In this document: positions 1 through 6,625 of the stretch, piece after piece
How the letters are laid out: each line of letters opens with the position of its first letter
Position numbering within the stretch: the stretch's first letter is position 1
Assembly (NCBI GenBank): GCA_009783525.1
Contig: WRDG01000048.1
Location: 1-11,309 of the forward strand
DNA: 11,309 nt
Origin: Defluviitaleaceae bacterium
GTDB taxonomy: Bacteria > Bacillota > Clostridia > Lachnospirales > WQUN01
Reading direction: 5' to 3'
Position numbers and translations under genes: made by a program
Notes under the pieces: model-generated
Databases searched by the model: none
What the model saw: only the letters and a program-made list of their open reading frames with translations
Told to the model about the DNA's origin: nothing

Positions 1-286
1 CACTTCGAAAAATTCCCTAAATCCGGGATTTTCCTCGCGCAAAACCGAGTTAATCATCAAATGCAAGCATTCGATGGTTAACTGTAAAAACGGTTTTGCA
101 CTTCGAAAAATCCCCTAAAATTTTTCTAAAGAAAAATTCTCAAAACCGGGATTTTCCTCGCGCAAAACCGAGTTAATCATCGAATGCAAGCATTCGATGG
201 TTAACTGTAAAAAACGGTTTTGCACTTCGAAAAATCCCCTAAATCCGGGATTTTCCTCGCGCAAAACCGAGTTAATCATCGAATGC
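1..286. repeat. Tandem nested-palindrome repeats, three copies (first truncated by the window edge)
   Basis: Three head-to-tail copies are visible: 1-64 (right part only), 67-187 and 190-286, each separated by the dinucleotide AA. Each full copy starts with GCATTCGATGGTTAACT and ends with its near-perfect inverse AGTTAATCATCGAATGC (one mismatch in 17). Inside these is a second inverted pair, CGGTTTTGC and GCAAAACCG, and inside that a third, GAAAAATCCC and GGGATTTTC. The whole unit can therefore fold as one long hairpin or cruciform. The middle copy is longer (121 against 97 bp) because the central loop at about 118-143 is replaced by another small hairpin, AATTTTTC-TAAA-GAAAAATT. No coding sequence lies here. 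Related copies occur at 4217-4306 and 8397-8419. What the family does is not known from the sequence. Confidence 0.9.
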
Positions 287-302
287 AAAAAGGATAGATG
301 GT

Positions 303-1151
303 ATGTTGTTTATTTGCGGTTTGCCTATCGGGAATTTGGAGGACGTTACGCAAAGGTCGCTCAGGCTTATGCGTGAGGCGGATTTTATCGCTGCGGAAGA
401 TACTCGCCGCACGCTTGCGCTTATGAATGTTTTCGGCATAAAAACTCCGCTCATCAGCTATCACAGCCACAACAGCCGCACGCAGACGGAGCGGATTGCC
501 GCATTGCTGCACGAAGGAAAAAATGTCGCGCTTGTTACCGACGCGGGCATGCCGTGCATATCCGATCCGGGAGCGGAGCTCGTAGCGCGCTGCTATGAAG
601 AAAATATTTCGGTCAGCGTCGCGCCCGGCCCTTCAGCTTGCGTAACGGCGGTTGCGCTCAGCGGGTTTCCGTCGGACGGCCGTTTTGTTTTCGAGGGGTT
701 TTTACCTCCCAAAAAAAACGCAAAAAAAGAACGGCAAAAAAGGCTCGCCGGTTTAGCTGCGGAGCAGCGGATGGTCGTTATATACGAATCGCCGCACAAA
801 TTGGCGGAAACTCTCGCGGATCTTGCTTCATGCTGCAGCGGCAGACGCGCCGCGGTTGTCCGGGAGATGACAAAAATTTACGAGGAAGTATTGCGCGGGA
901 GCATTGAAGAAATAGCGGCGCATTATGAAAGCAACGCGCCGCGAGGCGAATTCGTGATCGTTTTGGATGCGGTAAAGGAAAACGCCGAAAAACAAAAGGA
1001 AGAAATCGACGCCGGACGATGCATCGAACTCGTAACGGGATATATTTCCGACGGCGATACGCAAATGGACGCGATTAAAAAAACCGCCCGCATTTTAAAT
1101 GCGGGCAAGCGCGAAGCTTATGATATTTGGGTCGGCGGCAAAAAAAAATAA
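303..1151 (+). CDS. rsmI: 16S rRNA (cytidine(1402)-2'-O)-methyltransferase RsmI
   Basis: The 282-residue protein matches RsmI, the SAM-dependent enzyme that 2'-O-methylates C1402 in the decoding centre of 16S rRNA. Family landmarks are in order: N-terminal CGLPIGNLEDVTQRSL (5-20), AEDTRRTL (31-38), SYHSHN (52-57), the loop LVTDAGMPCISDPG (78-91), APGPSACVTAVALSGFP (about 107-123), YESPHKLAETL (about 160-170), and REMTKIYEEVLRG (about 188-200). The C-terminus is the short helical extension typical of RsmI, and length is normal for the family. The ATG at 303 is preceded by AAAAAGGA (287-294) with an 8-base gap. That ribosome binding site abuts the right end of the palindromic repeat at 286, so any promoter must lie in or beyond the repeats. 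The TAA touches the stop codon of the convergent sulfatase gene. Confidence 0.95.
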   Translation: MLFICGLPIGNLEDVTQRSLRLMREADFIAAEDTRRTLALMNVFGIKTPLISYHSHNSRTQTERIAALLHEGKNVALVTDAGMPCISDPGAELVARCYEENISVSVAPGPSACVTAVALSGFPSDGRFVFEGFLPPKKNAKKERQKRLAGLAAEQRMVVIYESPHKLAETLADLASCCSGRRAAVVREMTKIYEEVLRGSIEEIAAHYESNAPRGEFVIVLDAVKENAEKQKEEIDAGRCIELVTGYISDGDTQMDAIKKTARILNAGKREAYDIWVGGKKK

Positions 1152-2663
1152 TCACGCGCTCCATATGCGCGGCATAAATTTCGGCTCGCGCTCCATTTCC
1201 GCCAGCAAAAATTTATGCATCAAGCCTGCCTTAATTTTTTCGTAGGCGGGATCGTTCCATCGGTTGTGCAATTCGCATGGGTCTTCTTGCAAATCGTACA
1301 GGTCGCCGTGCTCCATGTTCAAGTATACAGTCAATTTATACCTGTGGTCCACAAATGTCCGCAGGTTTACGGCGCCGCGCTCGTGGTTGTGCTCGCACAC
1401 AATCCAGTCGCGCGCGCTTTTTTTTGTGCCGGCCCATACGCCTGACTGGTCGACGCCGGATGTTCCGTCGGGCAGCGGCAGTCCGCAAATTGACAGAAAC
1501 GTTTCCGCGAGGTCCACAACCGACTGCAGAGCGCCGTTTACCGTTCCGGTTTCGCTTTGACCGGGACAGCGTACTATAAACGGGATTTTTATAAGATCCT
1601 CGTACATAAACGGCCCCTTGTCGATAAGGCCGTGCTGGCCGAAAAAGTGGCCGTGGTCCGTAGTGAAAACGACCGCAGTGCTTTCGGTCAAGCCCAATTC
1701 GTCCAATTTGTCCAAAATTTTGCCGATGTATTTATCCATCAGCGTGATCATTCCGTAATAAACCGCTGTCTGCTTTTTTATTTCCCGTTCGGAATGTAAA
1801 TGGCTGTATAGCCCCTGGAGGTTAAATGGAGACCTTTGGTATTCGCTGAAATCCGGATTTTTTTCCTGCGTTTTTTTTATGAACGGAGAACTGAGGTCAT
1901 GCTCGCCGCATAAAAATCGGTTAACCGTAATTTTTTCCGGGTCGTACATGCTCGCGTACGGCTCCGGCGCCAAACACTCCGGATGCGGATCGAAAAAGCT
2001 CGCCCACATAAAAAAATTGTCTCCGCTGTCAAAATATTTTTCGAGACGGGAATTTGCGCGCTCTGCTATCCACGCATTGTAATGGTATTTTTCTGGTATC
2101 TCCCAAACATATTTTTTGCTGCGGTCAAGGTTTCCGGTAGGCGGCAAAAAAAAGTCGCGCCAGTTGGCGCAACCGTTTTCTTCGAGCCAAATTGCGTAGT
2201 GCTGGCCTGCATGCGCCTCGCTCGTGTGGTTTCTGGCAAGCTCCGCATCACAAAAACCGTAAAAATTTTCGTTGAAATTTTTCCAAAAATCTAAATCTTG
2301 CAAAATAGGGTACGACTCGACTGACGGATATTTTTCGGTTCCGGCAAGCGGTTGAAAATGCGCTTTGCCTATGAGCGCGGTTTTATAGCCCGCGTTCAAA
2401 AAATCTTCGCCTATCGTATGGACATTTTCCTGCAGCTTCGTGCCGAGCGTCCACGCGCCGTGCTGCGAGGGGTACATCCCGGTGATTACGGTTGCGCGAG
2501 TGGGAGTGCATGTCGGGTTTACGGTGTATGCGCGGGGAAAATACATACCTTCGGCGCACAGACGGTCGAGGTTGGGAGTTTTTATTTCGGGATTGAATTT
2601 GCCTATCGTAAAAAAATGCTGCTGATCCGACGTGATCAGCAAAATATTTTTTTTATCTTTCAT
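1152..2663 (-). CDS. Type I (formylglycine) sulfatase of the choline-sulfatase/arylsulfatase type
   Basis: The protein (503 aa from the preferred start) is an alkaline-phosphatase-superfamily sulfatase that hydrolyses a sulfate ester. Numbering from the upstream ATG at 2669, visible landmarks are the N-terminal metal site LLITSDQQ (10-17), the signature C54-T-P-T-R58 in which the Cys should be converted to formylglycine, GKAHF (K102, H104), DPHP (227-230), and the second metal site TTDHGHFFGQHG (D338, H339) followed by DKGP (K351). No signal peptide is seen, so it is probably cytoplasmic. GGGAGAG at 2671-2677 is 7 bases from the ATG at 2663 but only 1 base from that at 2669, so 2663 is preferred. 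No sulfatase-maturing enzyme (anSME) is in the window. The substrate cannot be deduced; the oxidoreductase gene upstream on the same strand hints at sulfated carbohydrate. Confidence 0.9.
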   Translation of the reverse strand: MKDKKNILLITSDQQHFFTIGKFNPEIKTPNLDRLCAEGMYFPRAYTVNPTCTPTRATVITGMYPSQHGAWTLGTKLQENVHTIGEDFLNAGYKTALIGKAHFQPLAGTEKYPSVESYPILQDLDFWKNFNENFYGFCDAELARNHTSEAHAGQHYAIWLEENGCANWRDFFLPPTGNLDRSKKYVWEIPEKYHYNAWIAERANSRLEKYFDSGDNFFMWASFFDPHPECLAPEPYASMYDPEKITVNRFLCGEHDLSSPFIKKTQEKNPDFSEYQRSPFNLQGLYSHLHSEREIKKQTAVYYGMITLMDKYIGKILDKLDELGLTESTAVVFTTDHGHFFGQHGLIDKGPFMYEDLIKIPFIVRCPGQSETGTVNGALQSVVDLAETFLSICGLPLPDGTSGVDQSGVWAGTKKSARDWIVCEHNHERGAVNLRTFVDHRYKLTVYLNMEHGDLYDLQEDPCELHNRWNDPAYEKIKAGLMHKFLLAEMEREPKFMPRIWSA

Positions 2664-2706
2664 GCGCATTCTCTCCCGAATTTTTTAATTGGCAATTTAT
2701 TGACTG

Positions 2707-2730
2707 TTAAACGCCCAGTTTGCGCTTTAA
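2707..2730. promoter_or_regulatory. Possible operator: imperfect inverted repeat upstream of the sulfatase gene
   Basis: TTAAACGC at 2707-2714 and GCGCTTTAA at 2722-2730 form an inverted repeat with one extra base in one arm, about 45-65 bp upstream of the sulfatase start. Size and position resemble a binding site for a dimeric repressor. No clear -10/-35 pair was found around it and no regulator gene is adjacent, so this is speculative. Confidence 0.25.
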
Positions 2731-2754
2731 AAAACCTTTGCATTTTATTTATGG

Positions 2755-2930
2755 AAAAATTCAAATCATAAAAAAATTCAATTCATAAAAAAATTCAATT
2801 CATAAAAAATTCAATTCATAAAAAATTCAATTTACATAATAAAAATACAAATCATAAAAAAATTCAATTCACAAAAAAAACTCAAATCATATTAAAAAAA
2901 TTCAAATCACATAATAAAAATATAAATCAT
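2755..2930. repeat. AT-rich minisatellite, ten degenerate 15-20 bp units
   Basis: Ten consecutive units follow the pattern A(5-8)TTCAATTCAT, with lengths 15, 17, 17, 16, 18, 18, 17, 18, 20 and 20 bp. The units nearest the sulfatase gene (2770-2819) are almost identical, while those toward the oxidoreductase gene drift (TTCAAATCAC, TACAAATCAT). Most of the 286-bp gap between the oxidoreductase stop codon and the sulfatase start is this array, and no ORF or RNA gene is seen in it. Near-identical neighbouring units are expected to be prone to slippage, so copy number may vary between strains. Confidence 0.9.
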
Positions 2931-2949
2931 AAAATCGGTTTTTTTGTGC

Positions 2950-4113
2950 TTAAATATCCCCCACATTAACCCATCCGCCGTTTTCTATCGAAACGTCTAC
3001 CGCCTCCAAAATTTGGCTGCATTTTACTCCGTCGTTAAAGTCCGGCAGGGCTCGGGAGTCGTTTGCGATGGATGTTATAAAGGATAAAATTTCATGCACG
3101 AACGTGTGTTCGTATCCGATGATATGACCCGGCGGCCACCAAGCGGAAATATACGGGTGCGTCGCTTCGGTAACCATTATGCTTCGGAAGCCCTGCGCGT
3201 TTGCGTCGTCTTCCCGCGAAAAAAATTGAAGCTCGTTAAGCCGCTCGAGTTCGAATATGATGCTGCCCAAGCTGCCGTTGATTTCGAAACGCAGCGCGTT
3301 TTTATGCCCCGCGGCAAAACGCGTCGCTTCGAACACCCCTAACGCGCCGCATTCAAATTCCGTTAAAAAAAGCGTCGCGTCGTCTACGGTAACGGGCGCC
3401 ATTTCAACGTCCGTTCCGGCCGTGGCGGAAAGTCCTTCCATGCGTTCCACCAACGGACGCTCCTTTATAAAGGTTTTGCTCATGCCCGTGACTGTTTTAA
3501 ATTCGCCTACCAAAAAACGCGCCAAGTCAATGACATGCGCGCTCAGGTCGCCGTGCGAACCGCTGCCCGCAACGCTTTTGTCCAGCCGCCAAATACGCGG
3601 GAACAACGGGTCGATAATAAAATCCTGCAGGTACTGCCCTCTAAAATGAAAAACTTTGCCGATTTTTCCTTTGTCTATCAACTCTTTGGCGAGCAGAACG
3701 GCCGGCGCGAACCGGTAGTTAAAACCTATTTGATGCTTAACTCCGCTCTTGTCCGCCGCTGCGAGCATTTTACGCGCATCCGCCACGTTGAGAGCCATCG
3801 GCTTTTCGCAGATCACGTGCTTGCCCGCTTCGGCGGCGGCCACGGCGATTTCCATGTGCATGTCGGACGGAGCCGTTATGTCGATCGCATGTATGTCTTC
3901 CCGACCGATCAATTTTTGCCACGAGGTTTCGTAGCCGTTCCAGCCGTATTTTTGCGCGGACTGTTTGAGCCAGTCCTCGTCCCGGCCGCAGATCGCCTGC
4001 ATGTGTACGTCGGCCGGCGCGTCAAAGAACATTCCGGCCTTGCGCCAAGCGTTGCTGTGCGCCTTGCCCATGAACTTATAGCCGATCAGGCCGACGCCGA
4101 TTTTTTTCTTCAT
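2950..4113 (-). CDS. Gfo/Idh/MocA-family NAD(P)-dependent oxidoreductase
   Basis: The 387-residue protein is a Gfo/Idh/MocA-family dehydrogenase, a group that oxidises or reduces sugars, inositols and related polyols with NAD(P). The N-terminal Rossmann fold carries GLIGYKFMGKAHSNAW (8-23). C102-E-K-P-M (102-106) is the family EKP motif that holds the nicotinamide and contains the catalytic Lys104. The C-terminal domain shows GDLSAHVIDLARF (188-200), with the usual Asp189 and His193 pair of the substrate site. Length is normal. The start is well supported: AGGAGG at 4123-4128 lies 9 bases before the ATG. The gene shares strand with the sulfatase gene downstream, but a 286-bp repeat-rich gap separates them, so co-transcription is uncertain. 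The substrate is unknown. Confidence 0.93.
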   Translation of the reverse strand: MKKKIGVGLIGYKFMGKAHSNAWRKAGMFFDAPADVHMQAICGRDEDWLKQSAQKYGWNGYETSWQKLIGREDIHAIDITAPSDMHMEIAVAAAEAGKHVICEKPMALNVADARKMLAAADKSGVKHQIGFNYRFAPAVLLAKELIDKGKIGKVFHFRGQYLQDFIIDPLFPRIWRLDKSVAGSGSHGDLSAHVIDLARFLVGEFKTVTGMSKTFIKERPLVERMEGLSATAGTDVEMAPVTVDDATLFLTEFECGALGVFEATRFAAGHKNALRFEINGSLGSIIFELERLNELQFFSREDDANAQGFRSIMVTEATHPYISAWWPPGHIIGYEHTFVHEILSFITSIANDSRALPDFNDGVKCSQILEAVDVSIENGGWVNVGDI

Positions 4114-4216
4114 AAACAGCTTCCTCCTATCTCTTTATATGAAAGATGTAAAGCACAAATAAAAACGGCTCACATTCTTTTCATGCATTAATCATGCCTT
4201 TTTTATGTTGATTTAT

Positions 4217-4306
4217 GTTCGATGATTAACTGCAAAACGCCGATTTTGCTTTATTAAAATTTTTGATTCCAAGAAATTCCCGCGCAAATCGAGTTGATCA
4301 TCAAAC
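4217..4306. repeat. Diverged copy of the nested-palindrome repeat
   Basis: This 90-bp copy has the same architecture as the repeats at 1-286. GTTCGATGATTAACT (4217-4231) and AGTTGATCATCAAAC (4292-4306) form an outer inverted repeat with 13 of 15 matches, and CGATTTTGC (4241-4249) and GCAAATCG (4284-4291) form the inner pair. The centre is AT-rich and not conserved. It occupies most of the 203-bp gap between the oxidoreductase start and the cvpA stop codon, beginning about 10 bases beyond the cvpA stop on the minus strand. No gene is seen in the rest of this gap; a TATAAA sequence just upstream of the oxidoreductase ribosome binding site is a weak -10 candidate only. Confidence 0.8.
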
Positions 4307-4316
4307 GACAGCAAAC

Positions 4317-4979
4317 TCATATTTTTAAAAAAAGCGACAATATCGGGTTGTTGTCGTAAAAAAATCTCGTGACAAATGACGACCGCAGCGCCGCGTCTAT
4401 TTCAATATAATTTTTGTTTATTGTAAAAAGCGCAAAGACCGCCAATGCGCCCCATACGACAGCGAGGCCGTTAAGCGCGCCCGCGATCAAACCGCCCGCA
4501 TTGTTGAACGTTCGTATCACAGGCAATTTGCCTACAATCTTAAGCACGACGGATGCTATCAGCAGCAAAACGCGGACAAGCAAAAAAACCAGCGCGCCCG
4601 CAATTATGTTGATTGCTATGTTGGCGATAAAACCTCCCACGTAACCCTCAAGCGAATCAACTTTTAAAGCTATGTATGTTTCCGGGTTATTGTTTGCGTT
4701 TATCGCGTTGATAAGAGCCGCGGGCAGCGGCAGGTCGGGTATCATGGAAGCAGTCATATGAGAAAGCCCCATCCGTTCGGCAATCAAGTCCCTTATGTTG
4801 ATATAAAGCTGTGTTTGGCGCAAAAAATGGCTGACTGCGGGGTACAGCTGAAACGTCAGGATTATCGATAAAAAAAACGATGCAAATCCGAACAGCGTCA
4901 GCAGCAATCCCTTGCGCCAGCCCAAAAACATAAACAACGCGAAAATTGTCAAGACGATGAGGTCAAATAAAAACGGCAT
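4317..4979 (-). CDS. CvpA-family inner-membrane protein
   Basis: The roughly 220-residue protein is hydrophobic and fits the CvpA family, named after an E. coli gene needed for colicin V production and of still poorly defined envelope function. Membrane segments lie near residues 5-22 (DLIVLTIFALFMFLGWRKG), 25-48, 115-145 and 160-187. The FLGWRKGLLLTLFGF stretch after the first helix, and the late GGLIAGALNGLAVVWG segment, are typical of CvpA proteins. The region between helices 2 and 3 (about 50-112) is a longer polar loop. Start choice: the ATG at 4979 has GGGA 7 bases upstream; a GTG two codons earlier (4985) is the alternative. The gene follows the propeller gene by 22 bp on the same strand, so the two form an operon. 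Confidence 0.82.
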   Translation of the reverse strand: MPFLFDLIVLTIFALFMFLGWRKGLLLTLFGFASFFLSIILTFQLYPAVSHFLRQTQLYINIRDLIAERMGLSHMTASMIPDLPLPAALINAINANNNPETYIALKVDSLEGYVGGFIANIAINIIAGALVFLLVRVLLLIASVVLKIVGKLPVIRTFNNAGGLIAGALNGLAVVWGALAVFALFTINKNYIEIDAALRSSFVTRFFYDNNPILSLFLKI

Positions 4980-5001
4980 AGGCACATCCCGTCAAAAATA
5001 A

Positions 5002-6207
5002 TTATTTGGTGCGTTTCAAAACGACGGCGCCGTTTCCCGCCGAAAGCAAAACCGTGTCGGTGTTTTCCAAAAATATTAACATATTGGTATCCTGCGTGGC
5101 GTTGTACTCCCATAAAAAATTTCCGCGGGCGTTAAAGGCGTAGTAGCTCCGGTCTGCTCCGGCTATCACAGAATCAAGCCCCATGCTCAGGCTTGTGCAG
5201 CGCCGCCCGACCGCGAACGAGCCCGTCATGGATCCGTCCATATTAAATATTTTTACCGTGCCCGGCTCGTCCGCGTCGTCGTCGTTTAAAAATTTGTCGC
5301 CGGTAACGTACGCGAATCTGCTGTGCCCGTAAAAATCAAGCTTGTCGATCTTGTTATGCAGCTGTACGTCCCAGCTCCGCTCCAATGTGTGGCCGTCTCC
5401 GGGCGTAAAGCAAATGATCTGGGTGTCGGTAAAAATTAACACCTTGTTTCCGCTCATGAACCGAACGCATGTTATAAGCTGGTTGTCGAAGCGCTCGCCC
5501 CCGAACAAGCCGTCATGCGTGCCCCAGCTGTCAGATTCCCTTTTCATGTGGAAATCTATCCGCGTAACAAAATGCGACTGCAAATCCAAATAGACGATCG
5601 CGGCGTAGCGCCCGTCCTCAGATGCAGCCGCCATGTAGGGATAAATGTTGGCGTCGTAAAAATAACGGCGGAACGGTTCGATGCCGCGGCCGCTGTGTAT
5701 TTGAACGTCGTAGCCCCTGTCTATTTGGCGGACCACAGAAAGATAACCCGCCTCGTTAACGGAAAAAAATAAGACAGGCTCGTCGAAAGACCTATCGTAA
5801 ATAAAACCGTTGGGGCCGAATACGTAAATGTGCTTGGCCTTTGTTTCGTCGCCGACCGCGACCGTCCCGCCGTTAGTGACCATGTAGGGGCGCGTCAGGT
5901 TGTAAGCGTGCTGCCAGCGCAGCGTGCCGCCGCTCGAATAATATTTCATGCCGTCCTTTGTGCAAAAAAAATAATTTCCCGAGTTGTAGCTGTAAAACTG
6001 CGCCGCCGAATCGTAATCGAAGCTCACGCCCTTGCCCGTCTCGGAAAAAAACATCTCCGACGCACCGCCGCCTGTAAAAGGCAGCCCGTTGACGGCTATG
6101 TTCTGCACGACTGCTATCACAAGAAACACAGACGCCGCCAAAACCAAAATGCGGACCGGTTTTTTTTTCGGCTCGCTTTTTTTTATTTTTTTTTCGGTAT
6201 CACTCAT
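5002..6207 (-). CDS. Membrane-anchored beta-propeller-like protein, DUF5711-like
   Basis: The protein (401 aa from the ATG at 6207) has a Lys-rich cytoplasmic N-terminus (KKIKKSEPKKK), one membrane helix at about 18-34 (VRILVLAASVFLVIAVV), and a roughly 360-residue exported domain. That domain contains repeated beta-strand blocks ending in Gly/Asp-rich turns, such as YYSSGGTLRWQ, YVFGPNGFIYDRS, KIFNMDGSMTGSF and YAFNARGNFLWEY, the appearance of a WD40/PQQ-like propeller. I recognise this layout, next to cvpA, as the clostridial DUF5711 family, whose function is unknown; that match is from memory. The ATG at 6207 is preceded only by GGAAAG 13 bases away; a TTG at 6258 in the same frame has no ribosome binding site and is less likely. 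Pairing with cvpA suggests a shared envelope role. Confidence 0.7.
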   Translation of the reverse strand: MSDTEKKIKKSEPKKKPVRILVLAASVFLVIAVVQNIAVNGLPFTGGGASEMFFSETGKGVSFDYDSAAQFYSYNSGNYFFCTKDGMKYYSSGGTLRWQHAYNLTRPYMVTNGGTVAVGDETKAKHIYVFGPNGFIYDRSFDEPVLFFSVNEAGYLSVVRQIDRGYDVQIHSGRGIEPFRRYFYDANIYPYMAAASEDGRYAAIVYLDLQSHFVTRIDFHMKRESDSWGTHDGLFGGERFDNQLITCVRFMSGNKVLIFTDTQIICFTPGDGHTLERSWDVQLHNKIDKLDFYGHSRFAYVTGDKFLNDDDADEPGTVKIFNMDGSMTGSFAVGRRCTSLSMGLDSVIAGADRSYYAFNARGNFLWEYNATQDTNMLIFLENTDTVLLSAGNGAVVLKRTK

Positions 6208-6272
6208 TTTTTTACACTTGCTTTCCGGATAAAAAATTTTTGCAAATAAAAAAAGCAAACCATTTTCACAAC

Positions 6273-6465
6273 TATTACTCCGTCACATAAATATAGCAAG
6301 AGACGTACGCAATATTTTTGTGCTGAACAAGGAAGCTAAGCGTAAGCGTACTCAAGCATTACGCAAGAAGGAAGAAACACCGAAGGTGTTTCTGTGCGTT
6401 GAGCTGACGAAGTGCGGCGCGAAAATAGCCGTACGAAATTGCGATATTTATGTGCCGGAGTAATA
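6273..6465. mobile_element. MITE-like element with 22-bp terminal inverted repeats
   Basis: The arms at 6273-6294 and 6444-6465 are inverted repeats with 21 of 22 matches (core ATTACTCCG, then CACATAAATAT). Further nested pairs lie inside: CGTACG (6304-6309 and 6430-6435) flanked by ATTTT/AAAAT, GCGTAA/TTACGC near 6340-6364, and a central hairpin GAAACACC-GAA-GGTGTTTC. The outermost TA at each end can be read as a duplicated TA target, the pattern of IS630/Tc1-mariner-type MITEs. The element has no ORF. It lies between the divergent propeller and hsp20 genes, about 65 bp from the propeller start, so it may supply or separate regulatory signals. A large structured non-coding RNA is the alternative reading. 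Confidence 0.65.
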
Positions 6466-6544
6466 TATCATAATAATTTGCGGGCGCGTTCCAACGAAAA
6501 AAAAATATGAGGCTTACCCCGCCGCACCGACGAAAAAAAAGTTG

Positions 6545-6572
6545 TTGACAAAATTTTCAGCGGGTCTATAAT
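6545..6572 (+). promoter_or_regulatory. Sigma-A-type promoter of hsp20
   Basis: TTGACA (6545-6550) and TATAAT (6567-6572) are both perfect consensus hexamers with a 16-bp spacer. The expected transcription start, near 6579, falls inside the CIRCE operator, a standard arrangement for HrcA repression. Confidence 0.9.
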
Positions 6573-6576
6573 GTTG

Positions 6577-6603
6577 TTAGCACTCGCATTGATTGAGTGC
6601 TAA
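6577..6603. promoter_or_regulatory. CIRCE operator (HrcA binding site)
   Basis: TTAGCACTC (6577-6585), a 9-bp spacer and GAGTGCTAA (6595-6603) match the CIRCE consensus exactly. HrcA is expected to bind here and repress hsp20 until heat or misfolded protein titrates GroEL from HrcA. The site overlaps the start of transcription and ends 7 bp before the ribosome binding site. Confidence 0.96.
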
Positions 6604-6625
6604 CAATAAAAAAGGAGTGTTTAAA

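Noticed and set aside
1..286. CRISPR array
   Set aside because: The repeats are about 97-121 bp long, separated by only two bases (AA), with no unique spacers and no cas genes.
3535..4191. 218-residue plus-strand ORF
   Set aside because: It lies almost entirely antisense to the well-supported Gfo/Idh/MocA gene and has no recognisable domain.
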